DNA of 55,757 nucleotides from Dissophora ornata (GCA_025201705.1 MU616680.1:1625-57381), one strand, 5' to 3'. Shown: positions 25,181 to 36,890, counted from the first letter of the stretch. Numbers and translations are program-made. The notes: generated by a model from the letters alone, not told the origin.

Positions 25181-25379
25181 ATCGTTCGCTTTGATAGTTC
25201 ACGATAGTTCAGCATCTTACTTTGTGTGAGCAGAGAGTGTCAGCTGTGCTGCGCTACGTTTGTCAGTGGACGTTCAGCAAATAAAAAGAGTGCAATAAAT
25301 TTGGTCAAGCTGCTAACGTGCCCAATGATTGGGGAACTGGGTCACAGTGTGCACTGACGGTGATTGGATGGCGAGGAGG

Positions 25380-25419
25380 GAAGACGTGTGAGAGGAAGAC
25401 GTGTGAGAGGAAGACGTGA
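25380..25419. repeat. 15-bp tandem repeat, about 2.6 copies
   Basis: The unit GAAGACGTGTGAGAG occurs at 25380-25394 and 25395-25409, followed by a partial third copy. Confidence 0.85.
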
Positions 25420-25490
25420 CAGATGTGAGACTGACACGGTGTGGGCGTCCCCAAGGAACGTAAATACGCTGTTGTGCACAGCACCGCAAA

Positions 25491-25519
25491 TTTTTTTTTT
25501 AAAAAAAAAAAAAAAAAAA
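25491..25519. repeat. T10-A19 homopolymer junction
   Basis: Ten T are followed directly by nineteen A. A second run of 19 A lies at 25638-25656. Both A runs are followed by similar sequence (TCAGCTTGGCT and TCAATTGGCT). Confidence 0.85.
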
Positions 25520-26121
25520 TCAGCTTGGCTCCGGTCTGGTCCACAAGGTCGTTCAACTGAGAGATGTTGCCTAATGATTTGTATATTGAAAAAAAAACGT
25601 GGTATATTAAATATGTGGTGCCAAACTTCCTGCGTGGAAAAAAAAAAAAAAAAAAATCAATTGGCTAAAAATAAAACGCGTTCAAAGTTGAGGCCACCAT
25701 GGCAATCGTACAGGAAAATTTAGCTGGTAAAGCATGCAAGGTGGCATTCAACTTTGAGCGCATTTTCCTCCTTATTTCACTGTCGTACAAACAATAGCCA
25801 GCATGCTGATGCAAAGCTCCTTTACCGGCCACCCCTTTCTGCCGAAAGAGAGGGAGTCTTTTTTGTTTCGATGCGCCTACAATGTTTTTTTTTTGTAATG
25901 TTGACACGAAATCAGGCACACTCTCGACTCGTGGGCCAAAATTATTATTATTATTGTTGTTGTTGAATGCATGCATGGGGTGAGTGCTCTCAATTCTGCA
26001 CACATTTGCTTAACATGTCACAAACATTTGTGTGATGTGACCGTGAGGCGAAGAAAAAGAGGGAGAGAGAGAGGGAGAGAAAAGCTATGTTGCTATTTCT
26101 TATAATTACTCGGTGTTAACT

Positions 26122-26647
26122 ATGAACAAAGTGCTCGCTATCCAAGAGCCATTGGACCTGATATTCCAGCATCTCGGGTGCCGCAGTATCACCAACCTGA
26201 GCCTGGTCTCTAAGCTGCTTCGTCGCTTCTGCTGGTCTCAGTTATCCATGGCCACCCTAGATCTATTGGAGTCCAGTGGATTTTGTATTGGATCCCTCAT
26301 TGTGGAGCAGATCCATCCCCGCGGACTGACCTGACCTGAAGACCTTATTTATGCTTTGCCCTCATATCGAATCACTCAGAACTACTACCCTCTGCTACAC
26401 CATGGATTTTTTCCACCTGTTCCCTCCTCACGGCCTGCGTCGTGGAGGGACGAAGATGCTATCGCTAGATGTCAGTGGAGAGACGCAGAAAAAACTCGAT
26501 AGCCTCTTGGTCGCACTGGGACAGAGTGCTATTGCATCGACGCTGAGGTCGCTTGAGATTGAAGATTGCGTTGATGCTTCTGATCGCCAACCTGTCTTGT
26601 GGATCCCGGTCTTGAGCTGTTTAAAACACATGTCGGCTGCTGGCTAA
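26122..26647 (+). pseudogene. F-box / leucine-rich-repeat protein remnant, frameshifted
   Basis: The first frame, from ATG 26122 to a stop near 26332, begins with an F-box-like helix pair: EPLDLIFQHLGCRSITNLSL followed by VSKLLRRFC. F-box proteins recruit substrates to SCF ubiquitin ligases through Skp1. One base further along, the reading continues as DLKTLFMLCPHIESL in the +1 frame up to the stop at 26645-26647, with LRR-like segments (STLRSLEIEDC). The break lies in a CTGACCTGACCTGA stretch near 26330-26343 and is best explained by a small indel. The protein is far shorter than usual F-box/LRR proteins, so the 3' part is also lost. A short intron across the break cannot be excluded. Confidence 0.45.
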
Positions 26648-27518
26648 ATTCTACCTAAGCGCGAAACGTATCGTATCATCCGTCTGATAAAGAAACCCTG
26701 GGTTAGGATTCCAGATGGAGGAACATAGTGCATGATATTGACAGTTCCTCCAGCGGGGGGTCCCGAACTTGAGGATTCTTTCCCTCGAAAACTGCTACTT
26801 TCCTCCAGATATTCACAATATTCCCAAACGTAGAGAGGCCCTGACTGCTGAAGCATTTTCTTTTATTTATTGATTCATCATAACATACCCTGTTTCTTGG
26901 GTAAAGGTTGAAGTGCACGGCAGATATCAGTTTCCGTCAGGCAGACGGAAAACTGGTTGACTTGTTCGAGTCAGGGAGGCTAGCGGCATTATTTTATTTA
27001 TTGAAAATAAATATAGACCAATGCATGTGTCAGAGACTGAGATATGCAGTCAGGCAAAGCTATGAGGAAATACAGGAACATGCCAGCCAGGGGAAACAGT
27101 TCAATCGAGCAATTGCTTTAATAGACGCCCATGAGTTAAGAGGAACAATTCAGGGAAGAAAGATATTGGAAAGAGTTCCCTCGCCATCATCTTTGACCTG
27201 AAGACATTTCTCGGTGGTGGGTCACTCGAGCTGCTGCATCGGTACGAGGCATGCTTCTTGTTTCATATAGCATGCATTGAGGGTCGGGAGTGTGCTGCAA
27301 ACGTCCATCGCCAATCGTCTGTGGCTCACGTGTCTCATTTTATGATTCGTAGCACCCTGTGTGCCACAGCACTGCCTCACATCTCCCTCCTTATAAACAG
27401 AGGAGTGTCTGATTTCATGCAGATCTTTGGCATTGAACTTATCCTCACTTTCCTCCATCCTTAGCCATCTCTTGCTACCCAACATAACCAGAACATCCCT
27501 CAATACCTGCACCAAATC
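26648..27518. other. Intergenic, unclear coding debris
   Basis: A plus-strand frame at 26908-27201 contains a polar, protein-like stretch (YEEIQEHASQGKQFNRAIAL) with no recognised family and no convincing start; it may be a terminal exon or debris of a mobile or F-box gene. The right end is the promoter of the Sel1 gene. Confidence 0.4.
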
Positions 27519-29870
27519 ATGTCAGAGACTGGGCCCCAAGGACATCCTCAGGTATTTCGCCTAGTCCACACAGACAGCATATCGGCGATATCCGCTCCAC
27601 TGCTGAAAACAGCTTGCACTCAGTCTCGTTTTGACACAGGTACTTAAAGCTAACGAATATATCATTCTATGGAGCGAGGTATCANNNNNNNNNNNNNNNN
27701 NNNNGTCATTGATCCCGAGTGTATCGGGATTGGAAATCCAGCAGCTCTTTCCTCAGCATCATCATCATCAATAACTCTAGATAACTTGCAAGCTTCACCA
27801 ATTACGGAGTCTCATGTGGGCAGTACTTTTTCAACGACAACGGCAGATGAAAATCCAGTCGAAAGATCAAAGGCGGCGCAGCAGGGCCATTGTGAAGCAT
27901 CTTGCAACACACTGCCCTCCTCGCCAAAAATACTCGATCAAGCATTACAATTCGCATGCGATAACCTTACTGGTGGAGATGACTCCTATTCTCAAACCGA
28001 GACAATAGTCAAGCACAGTCCTGTCGACCTGATAACCGAAATAGTTATTGAGAACTCTGCTTGTGACGATGGCACAGTTGTGACAACACCACCTTTATCC
28101 ACGAACACGTCCATCACCACTCAGCGGTATCTAGAAGCCGCCAACCAAGGATGTGCTACTGCACAGTATAACCTAGGTCGCATATACTACAATGGCGAAG
28201 GTGTCTCGCAGGACTATTCTAAGGCCAAGGAGTGGTATTTGAAGGCAGTCGATCAAGGAGACGCCAGTGCTCAAAACGATCTAGGTGTCATGTACGAGAA
28301 CGGTGAAGGTGTTTCGCAAGACTATTCCAAGGCCATGGAGTATTATCTGAGGGCTGCAAGTCAGGAATACGCAAAGGCCCAGCACAACTTAGGTGTCATG
28401 TACGACGAAGGCAAGGGCGTTCCGCATGACTTTTCTAAGGGCATGGAATGGTATCTAAAGGCTGCTACCCAGGGATACGCTAGTTCCCAAGACAGTTTAG
28501 GTTCCATGCACTACAACGGTAGAGGTGTTCCGCTGGACTATTCCAAGGCCATGGAGTGGTATCTGAAGGCTGCTACCCAGGGATACGCCAGTTCCCAAAC
28601 CATGTTAGGATCCATGCACTACCATGGCAGAGGTGTTCCGCAGGACTTTTCTAAGTCCACGGAGTGGTATTTGAAAGCCGGTACCCAGGGATGCGTCAGT
28701 GCCCAGAACAACTTAGGTTTATTGTACGACGAAGGCAATGGTGTTCCGCAAGACTATTCTAAGGCGATGGAGTGGTATTTGATGGCCGCTACTCAGGGAT
28801 ATGCAAGGGCCCAGGACAACCTTGGTCACCTGTACGACAAAGGCAGAGGCATTCCTCATGACTATTCTAAGGCCATGGAGTGGTATCTGAAAGCCGCTAC
28901 CCAGGGATACGCCAGCGCCCAAAACAGCTTAGGTGTAATGTACTACAGTGGCAGAGGTGTTTCAAAGAACTATTCCAAGGCATTGGAGTGGTATTTGAAA
29001 GCCGCTACTCAGGGACATGTAAAGGCCCAGAACAACTTTGGTTACATGTACGACAAAGGCAGAGGCGTTCCTAAAGACTATTCCAAGGCTATGGAGTGGT
29101 ATCTGAAGGCTGCTGCCCAGGGATACGCTAGTTCCCAAAACAACCTTGGTAACATGTACTACAATGGCCGAGGTGTTCCACAGGACTATTCCAAGGCCAT
29201 GGAGTGGTATCTAAAAGCAGCCAATCAGGGATATACCAGGGCCCAGCGCCAATTAGGTAACATGTACGACAAAGGCAGGGGTGTTCCAGAGGATTATGCC
29301 AAAGCCATGGAGTGGTATATGATGGCCTCTGATCAGGGATACACCAGAGCCCAAGAAAATCTACGTGTCGTATGCGACAAAAGCCAAGATGTTCCACAAG
29401 TCAATGTCATGGAGTGGCATCTGAGCGCCGCCAATCAGCGACATGCTTATGTCCAGTGTAACTTGGGTCTCATGTATGACTATGGAAGAGGTATTCCTCA
29501 GGACTACTCCAAGGCCATGGGGTGGTATTTGAAGGCTGCTACTCAGGGATACGCCAGAGCTCAAAACAACATAGGTCTCATGTACGATAACGCCAAGGGT
29601 GTTCCACAAGACCATGCCAAAGCCATGGAGTGGTATCTGAAGGCCGCCAACCTGAAATATGCCAGTGCCCAGTGCAACCTAGGTCTCATGTACGACAATG
29701 GCGATGGTGTTCCACAAGACTATTCTAAGGCTATGGAATGGTACATGAAAGCTGCGGACCAGGGTCATGCGAATGCTCAATACAACCTAGGTATCATGTA
29801 CGACAAAGGCAAAGGTGTTCCGCAGGACAGTTCCAAGGCTAAAGAATGGTGGTCCAAAGCAACCGAGTGA
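27519..29870 (+). CDS. Sel1-repeat (TPR-like) protein, 16 repeats, N-terminus broken by gap
   Basis: Sel1 repeats are 36-residue helical pairs that form protein-binding solenoids. From about 28161 to the stop at 29870 there are 16 repeats with consensus AQxNLGxMYxxGxGVPQDYS; number 12 is degenerate (ENLRVVCDKSQDV). Upstream, 27705-28160 encodes a Ser/Thr-rich linker. The likely start is ATG 27519 (MSETGPQGHPQVFRLVHTDS). That frame meets TAA at 27645 in GTACTTAAAG; one base over it continues as NEYIILWSEVS up to a 20-N gap. A one-base insertion or sequencing error there, plus missing sequence in the gap, would explain this. No signal peptide or kinase domain is visible. Function is unknown beyond scaffolding. 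The repeats are over 80% alike in places, so copy number in the assembly may be wrong. Confidence 0.8.
27685..27704. other. Assembly gap (20 N)
   Basis: Twenty undetermined bases inside the Sel1-repeat gene. A round number suggests a placeholder, so the frame on the two sides cannot be compared. Confidence 0.98.
28161..29863 (+). repeat. Tandem 108-bp repeat array encoding Sel1 units
   Basis: Sixteen direct copies of about 108 bp, each one Sel1 unit. The block encoding DYSKAMEWYLKAA is nearly identical in many copies, which favours unequal crossing-over and assembly collapse. Confidence 0.9.
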
Positions 29871-31191
29871 AGGGGCTTGTTAACATCCAGCACTTTCTTG
29901 GCATTATATAGCAAACACGCTCCAACGTGGTCCTAGTTTTTAATGAAGCAACAGTTGGGACTTGTTGCGCAAGGCAAAGGAGATCACAGAACAAACTCGT
30001 TACGACAGAGTGTATCGAATGAGATTAATTACTATACTGTTTGTTTCAATTACTCGTAAGAATATTTCCGTACGCGGGCGATACTTAAATGAACTGCACT
30101 TGTCATGGTGACCTAGAATTGATACCTGGAATGGTGAAGGATAGCTACAATAGCTAGGTTGTTCATCGGTCTAAAGAATTCAGGATAAGCATCAGTGACA
30201 AGGCCCATTAGAGTTTTGATCCAGCGAGTAATATGCCAAAACCCAACTACCGAAATTGCAAGTCTTCTTCAGAACAGTCAACGGGGAGCTAACTTCCGCA
30301 ACGAGTTGGAGTAGCTGCTCAATTGGGATCTCACCGAAGTTCGTTTGACCAAATGATATGAGTTAATTTGAACTGCTTTCTCACAAATGTCCCGCGCAAG
30401 AATACCTGATGCTGGTCACTGAGATACCTATGAGTGGATGAGCGTGGCATAAAGTCGTCTCAAGACTCCGCCATACCTTCAAGCTTGAGCTCCTAAAACC
30501 TTGCTCGCCAACGAAGGGCTCAAGGTACTTGCAGAGAGTGGGAGATCCTCTCTCGCATTGTCAAAAAAATTGAAATTAAATAAGTGATGCAGGACAGGAT
30601 GCATCATCATCCTGCTCAGGTTCATCACCGCAGACACCGGCATGAATATCGGCATCGCCAGCACAAGGAGTAGTGACACCTTCCGTACCTGGCTTTAAAT
30701 TGTTCCGCTCATCGTTTCTGGTAAGTGCAAGATGGTCGGTTGAATAGGATGTCCACACGCGCGATGTGTCGGTCAATCATACGGGAAGATGACGTGAATT
30801 TACTGATAATGATTCAAAAGGCTCTGCAACTTATTTTCCATGCCTCGGATACGGCGCGCATCAGTCATCGCCAGGGACCACCAGACGCGAGTACGAGTCA
30901 CCGACTTTTTCTCGTACAGTACATCTTAAACTCTTTTGTGACATTCTCCTTGACACTCCATACGGATTCACATTTGCGGAAAGCATCTCCAGCCATCTTC
31001 CTATCTTTCCCCAAGGCAAGGTCTGGAAGCAGTGGATCACATTCGCCAGATGGATATCGGCGAGCGACAGCTGAAAGATACAAGCGGGCAGGAGAGACAA
31101 GTAGTGAGCAACTGTGTTATGCTAGAGAATTTTGGTTCAAATACTTCTTCATCTTCTTCTCATGTGTGCATGCACATACCCTCTCGCCAAC
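29871..31191. other. Intergenic, no gene seen
   Basis: No frame resembles a protein. A plus-strand frame at 30725-31195 (156 codons) has no family likeness and biased composition. The left end is the 3' flank of the Sel1 gene. Confidence 0.5.
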
Positions 31192-31665
31192 TTAGTGCTC
31201 GCTGTCACCATTTTCCTTGAGATGGAGCTCGCGGTCCTCCAAAAACCTTTTTAACGCGATATTGAAAAAGACTTTAAGCACCTCGCGGAGACGGTCCCTG
31301 GGGACGCCCATCACTTCCGAAATGATGGTTCGCGAAGGTGGTGGATAATAGAGTAGTGGAATTGGATGGTCAAAGATTCCCACTTGTTGTCGAGGAGGTT
31401 GAATCGCTCAGCAAGGAAGATATCAATGATCATGTACTCTGAAACATCCAATTCCTCTGGATAAGGATTCAAAGGAACACCAAATATGGTGTTTGCGTGA
31501 GGGAGAGGCTTGACCGACGCTGCATTGGTGGCATGGCGTGAAGCTTAATGGGAACAATTGTACCTTTCCGTTTGGAGTTGAGATCTTCAGTATCGGCAAG
31601 CATGAGAAGGATATGTAAACTGCAACATCGATAGTGGACGCCTCTTTGCATCTTCGTCCTCGCAA
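31192..31665 (-). pseudogene. Remnant of an unknown protein gene, frames interrupted
   Basis: Read leftwards, protein-like sequence continues through three frames: first near 31651-31490 (LHILLMLADTEDLNSKRKG), then about 31500-31320 (ELDVSEYMIIDIFLAERFNL and DNKWESLTIQFHYSIIHHL), then 31340-31192 (PRDRLREVLKVFFNIALKRF ending HLKENGDSEH). No splice pairs join these cleanly, so small indels are the simpler reading. I do not recognise the family; the middle part looks like a globular helical domain. It is flanked by gene-poor DNA on both sides. Confidence 0.4.
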
Positions 31666-32663
31666 GCGTTACAGCAATTTTGGCTTTGTTTGATTCTCGC
31701 CCTTTTCTTTATTATTCTAATGTCTTTCAGCTATGCAATGCTATTCACGCAATTTTTACCTCTCTGACCTTGACTTATTTGCAGTTGGATGAACAATTGA
31801 ACGCACTTGATCTACAACGGCAAGCACTGAATAATGGTCTTGAGTTAATAAGGAATACTCTTATTACGGATGAACCCTCAAAATATTGAAGTCTTTTTTG
31901 TTCAGTTGTAAACGCTTAATCTCATTATATATCGAATTGAGCTGGGTTTAAAGTAGCATGAGCGTAGATCATCATATCAAGAAAGGAGTGGTAGAAGAAT
32001 GCCAATGAGGCATAAATGGGATGTCGAGAGAAGTGTCATTGGTAACTCACCATCATTATTGTCCAGTTGCCCGATTGGATGGTGATAAGATCCGACGTGT
32101 GATCTCTCGCTGCAAAGTAAATGAAGAAAAAACGGATCTCAATTGGATCTGATCTGGCCGATCGGATCGGATCAGATCCAGCTCCAGCAAGATCCGGATC
32201 CAGCTCCTACTTGCTTTGCTGAGATCACATCGCGGTCCTGATGGCTTGATTTAACTTGAAGGTCCTGACCTGACCTGACAAAAAGCCAGATTGTCAGAAT
32301 CGATTAGGTGGCCAGGAGAGTGTGGGGAAGTAAAGGGAGGAGGTGAAGGAAGAAGAGAAGGAAAACAACAAATATTGGGGCGGGGTGAGCTTTTATAGGC
32401 GCTCTCTGGAACGCGTATTTTGTTGTTGCATTTTTTAGCTCATCGTTTTGCTGGCTAATTGACCAATTGACAAGAGTAGACAAATCATCCACTCAGTTTC
32501 ACCATTCTCGTTCATTTTCATCGCCGACTTTTTTTTTCTTCTCTCGTCCCGCTGTATTGTGTTTGCAGCTGTTTACAGATATCTCTAAATCCAGGCGATA
32601 CGATACGAGACCTTGCATACAGATCAACACCTCAGTTCATTGCGCCGGACCAGTCCTCCATTC
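31666..32663. promoter_or_regulatory. Sirtuin 5' flank with GATC cluster
   Basis: Upstream region of the sirtuin gene. A short plus-strand frame ending near 31889 has a splice-like acceptor (TTTGCAG at 31778-31784) followed by LDEQLNALDLQRQALNNGLE, possibly a last exon of an unrecognised gene. A GATC cluster lies at 32089-32226, a TTTTATAGG box near 32390 and CT-rich leader sequence at 32500-32560. Confidence 0.45.
32089..32226. repeat. Cluster of 12 GATC sites in 138 bp
   Basis: GATC begins at 32089, 32101, 32135, 32146, 32151, 32160, 32165, 32170, 32175, 32191, 32197 and 32223. Chance would give about half a site. It stands 440-575 bases before the sirtuin ATG. Confidence 0.85.
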
Positions 32664-35600
32664 ATGTCAGAGCCAGACTCCCATGCAGATCTACCTCCCT
32701 CGCAGCAAATCGCCGACAGCAAAGTCTCGCACAGCATGGGCGCACAAAATTCCAAGCTACAGATAGCCACAGACCTTCCCTCACTCTCGTCCTCGTCTCA
32801 GCCCGCAGGCAGCCAACCACTGGGGTCACCCATCAACAGAAAACGAGCAGAGGTCAAGGACGACGACGGCTGCTATGGTTTAGAGCACCATCAAGACCAG
32901 GAAGGAGGCGCTCGCGCCAATGGAAGCCCAAGCTCCCTTCCTCCACTCAAAAAGTCAAAGACATCGTTTCTTCTATCTCAAGAGAGCTTAACTGCGTACC
33001 GATCATCACAGGAGATCGCAGAGGAACAGATCTCACCCCAAACGTCACCATATCTGGATCCCACTTCGCCAGTCTCTGTGTCGCCCTCGACTGAACCGAC
33101 AGGGGTTCTTACGCCTCCTTCTGGTGGAGCTTCGACGCCGGTGATCCCAATTTTAGCACGATCAAGTACGCTGGAGGAGATCAAACCAAGTAGCGTACCC
33201 TCGTCATTCGCCAATTCCGCTGGACCTTGGATCGAAAACCTCAGCTTAGGCACACGGACTGATAGCCCACCCTCCAGGGTAACAGGAGTCGAGCGCGCCA
33301 TGGGGATCATTACTGGGAGCCGTCAAGGAAGCCCTGCACTTTTGGCTGCAGGGACGGTGACCAATGAACCAATGCACTTGGATCAAGAGAGCGATCAGAA
33401 TGGTGGTCAGAGCAGCTCGCCTAGTGCTAGCGATAGCACGGCAAATTCAGAAAGGACCGACACACATAGGGCAGTACTGAATCTATCGCCAGACTACAAC
33501 GAAGATGCTGATGATGACTATGAGCTTGAAGCCGATACAACTGTGGATGAGAATTACAACCGCGTTGACACATCTGACAGCGAAGACGACGACAGCTTCA
33601 GCGACATCGATATCAATAATATCAGATCGGGGGACTCCGATGACGAGCCCAGAGGAACGCCTTATCATGACATGGATCCCCTGTGCCTGGATCGACTCAC
33701 TGAGGAAGAGAAGACACAGATCATCGATGAAGCGAGAGAATTTGGTACGCATGAAGTTCCGTTTGTAGTCGCATGTTTTATATAGTTCTTTACAAGACCC
33801 GACCTAAATGCCATGGTCACTCGATGTCGCTGATAGGGGTCGGTCATATCATACAGGAGTATGTGATGACCGGGATTCATTCAGTCAAGAAGTTGCTGCT
33901 CATGACTGTCTCTGGGGAAGTAAGGATAAGAATTGGATCAAGCAAAAGCATGTACTTGGTTCTGAAGCAATTCTGACAATTTCCTTCTGCCCCGATGCAA
34001 TAGCTCAAACTTGGAGTAAATCTCACAGAGAACGATCTGATCAGCATTCTTGTACAACGTTTACAACGCGAACTCAGGCGACGCCATCGACTTCCTGACG
34101 TACATACGCTCGAGCACGTTATTGATCTCCTGAAGCGGTCAAAGAACATTATGGTTCTCACAGGCGCAGGCGTCTCTGTATCCTGCGGCATTCCTGATTT
34201 TAGATCGTCTGACGGGATTTACTCTCGTCTGTCAGAATTTGAACTGGATGACCCGACACAGATGTTTGAGCTCGAATTTTTCCGCAGGAAACCTCAGGTG
34301 TTCTACTCGTTTGCAAGAGAGATTTTCCCAAGTAATTTCACACCAAGTCCTTCACATAAATTTATCAAGTTACTGGAGGATCATGGGAAGCTGCTGAGAA
34401 ATTATACGCAGAATATTGACACATTGGAGCAGAAGGCTGGCATTCAACGTGTTTTGCAGTGTCACGGTAAGCACCAAGAGCTATTTGAATGTTGTGGACA
34501 AAATGCCTTAGCACTGTACACATGGCAAACATAGTCACTACAAACTGAGCTTCACTACATTCGCTATAATTAGGCTCCTTTGCGACCGCAAGCTGCGTAC
34601 GCTGCCATCTTCAAGTGCCTGGCGACGATATCAAGGAAGCGATTCTTAAGCAGGAGGTCGCTTACTGTAGAGTCTGCCAGAGCTCAAGTCCGGGACCCAA
34701 CTCACTAAAGAAAACTAGCGACGAAGACGATGGAGACAGCGACAACGACTGTGAGAATGACAGCCTAGCTGTGATGAAGCCTGATATTGTGTTTTTCGGT
34801 GAACGGCTGCCTCCAGCATTCGATGATAGTCTGGATGAGGACCGAGACAGGGTCGATCTTCTTATTGTTATTGGAAGCAGCCTGAAGGTCGCTCCCGTGA
34901 GCGACATCATGCGTAAGGGCACTCTTTCGTCTCTACGTCGCCGTTAGCAGCACGTAATATATGAAATACTAACTTGTTTTTCTATCGTCATGGGTTTCTA
35001 GATCAACTCCCTAACAATATCCCACAAATCCTGATAAACAGGACACCAATCACCCACATGGAATTTGATGTGCAGCTTTTAGGAAACTGTGACACGATTG
35101 TTGCTGAACTTTGTAGGATGGCAGGTTGGGAGTTGAAGCACGAGAAGCTGCCCGGCGGGACATCGAATGTTCCAGATATGGACACGAATATGAATGCAGA
35201 TGGATCTGGAAGAGGTGGAAGGGCACAGTGGTCTGTTATTGAACCTAATACTTATACCTTCGAGGGAGCCATACTCGGGGACGTTGAATATGAGTCGAGT
35301 CAGAGCAGCAGCAAGAAGCGCGGGCGTTTCGAGAATCATGGCACTGAGGGCTATGATGCCGACAGTGATGGAGAGAGCGAAGGTCTGAGGAGGCGGAGCT
35401 TTGCTGGCAGTGAGCGCCGCAGCTCTCTGGGATTCATGGATACAGATACAGATACAGATAGTGAGAGCGACGACAGTCAGTACACCATTCGTGACCTCCA
35501 GGCAAATCTTCCCAGTATTGCAGCAGATGACTCTTTTGCCTCAGAGCCACCATGGAAATCCCTGACTGGATTTGCTGTGGGCACTACTGAGCCGCGATCA

Positions 35601-35981
35601 GGCAGCATTCCAGAGATACATTTGCCTCATGCATCCTTATCAGTGGAAATACCATCATTATTGCGATCCACATCAACCGACAGCCATATGGAGCACAGAG
35701 AGGAAGACGAGGAGGAAACAAGGATGAGGATGCTTTATACGGAGAAAATGCCGCTAGACCTGGATGCCGAATCTTTGCACGGCGAGACTGGCGGTGGTCA
35801 CGGCATGGAGCGCAGGTTAAGCGTGGATCTGGGACCTATCGCCGAGGACCCACAACACGAGCAGGACGACGAGGACGGGCCTGGAATGGCTCAGGTGACG
35901 TCTTCGCAGCAGGAATCCGAATCGTTTAGTTTTCCCAGCTCGTTTGAAATTGGGGACATAAAAGAGGCAGATGAAGCTTGA
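32664..35981 (+). CDS. NAD-dependent deacetylase, SIRT1/Sir2-type (class I sirtuin)
   Basis: Removes acyl groups from lysines of histones and other proteins, using NAD. Exons 32664-33744, 33837-33919, 34004-34466, 34574-34912 and 35002-35981; 2946 nt, 981 residues. Residues 1-360 are Ser/Pro-rich and acidic, probably disordered. The core begins near 365 ([19 protein letters not shown]). The NAD site reads [18 protein letters not shown] (439-456), then [16 protein letters not shown] with catalytic His542, and zinc ligands Cys550/Cys553 (SCVRC) and Cys574/Cys577 (YCRVC). An acidic insert (about 590-610) lies between the zinc module and [21 protein letters not shown] and PQILINR follow. The 300-residue acidic tail contains a DTDTDTD repeat. 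The order [11 protein letters not shown] with RSSDGIY is that of SIRT1/Sir2/Hst1, not SIRT2. The nearest downstream gene is ATP-citrate lyase, about 900 bases away. Confidence 0.95.
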
Positions 35982-36890
35982 TTATCTTTTAGGCAATAGA
36001 CCGTACCATTAAAGTGAAACAACAGACGTTCTTTGGGCGTTCTCGGGAACACATGCGTACGTGGCGCTGAGCTGTACGTGTGCGATGGCGGCCGGATATG
36101 GCGGATTTGCTTGCCGTGTACAGCAATGGCCCGCCCGTCCGACCACATGTGTGTGTATACAAGTATACAAGTCAACGATCCCATTGACTTCCTCTCTTTC
36201 ACTCCCCCACTCTCTTTCACTCATTCTCTTTCTCTCTTTCTCCCCTCTCTCCCCGCTATCCTCTTTCCGCTCGTCCTTCGTGACCTCTTCTGCCGGCACT
36301 TCTCCTCGCTCCAGATAGACAATAGAGAAAAGGTAACAGCAGCCGCCCGCGAATGCATTGCCAGGATGTCAGGAGGGATGAGGTGCTCATCTCAAACGAG
36401 CTGCATTCAATGTTTATTTTGCTACCCAGGGTGGGAACAATTTCATTATTGTATGCTTCCACCGCTATCCATTATGTCTTCTCGCGCACCCTTCCCCGCA
36501 TCAGTCAGTCGCCAGGAAAGAGGCAGGCACGCAGCACCCGGCGCGAACTCGAGGCAAAGACACGTCCATGTTCCGATCACACCCGCACCGTGTCCCCTCT
36601 CTCCCTCTCTTTCTTCGCTTTCAATTGCACACTCTGGTTTGATCACCCACACCCCATTCAACCCCAGCGCAATCCATTGGCATATCCATATTCGGGACAC
36701 ATTCATGGCTCCATGCAATCGCGAAGAAAAGACGCATCTTTTGTATTAACCCTGTGTGCCCTTTCACGTCTTCCCCCGCGCCTTTTTTCTTCTCACTCTC
36801 TCCCTCTCTTTCGCCCTTTGTGATATGGTGGACTCGTAGAAAAGAGTATAAGACAACACTCGCGCAACACCCTCGACTGCTTCTCCAACC
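35982..36890. promoter_or_regulatory. ATP-citrate lyase promoter, strongly CT-rich
   Basis: Long pyrimidine tracts at 36186-36260, 36590-36620 and 36775-36825 fit a strong fungal promoter and leader. ATTAAA at about 36007 may end the sirtuin transcript. TATAAG at 36848-36853 lies 38 bases before the ATG. Long reading frames here (for example 36033-36749) are low-complexity and were not accepted. Confidence 0.5.

Larger units (their letters stand above)
25070..26121. other. Intergenic, repeat- and homopolymer-rich
   Basis: No gene seen. The stretch holds the NDUFS7 3' region, a 15-bp tandem repeat, several A or T runs, ATT/GTT trinucleotide repeats near 25938-25966 and GA repeats near 26058-26082. 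Reading frames on the minus strand (25305-25556, 25665-26003) are homopolymer artefacts. Confidence 0.6.

Noticed and set aside
30725..31195. 156-codon plus-strand frame
   Set aside because: Low likeness to any protein and overlapping short frames on the other strand; treated as noncoding.
36033..36749. 238-codon plus-strand frame before ATP-citrate lyase
   Set aside because: Lies in CT-rich promoter DNA; Ser/Pro/Leu-biased; better explained as promoter and leader.
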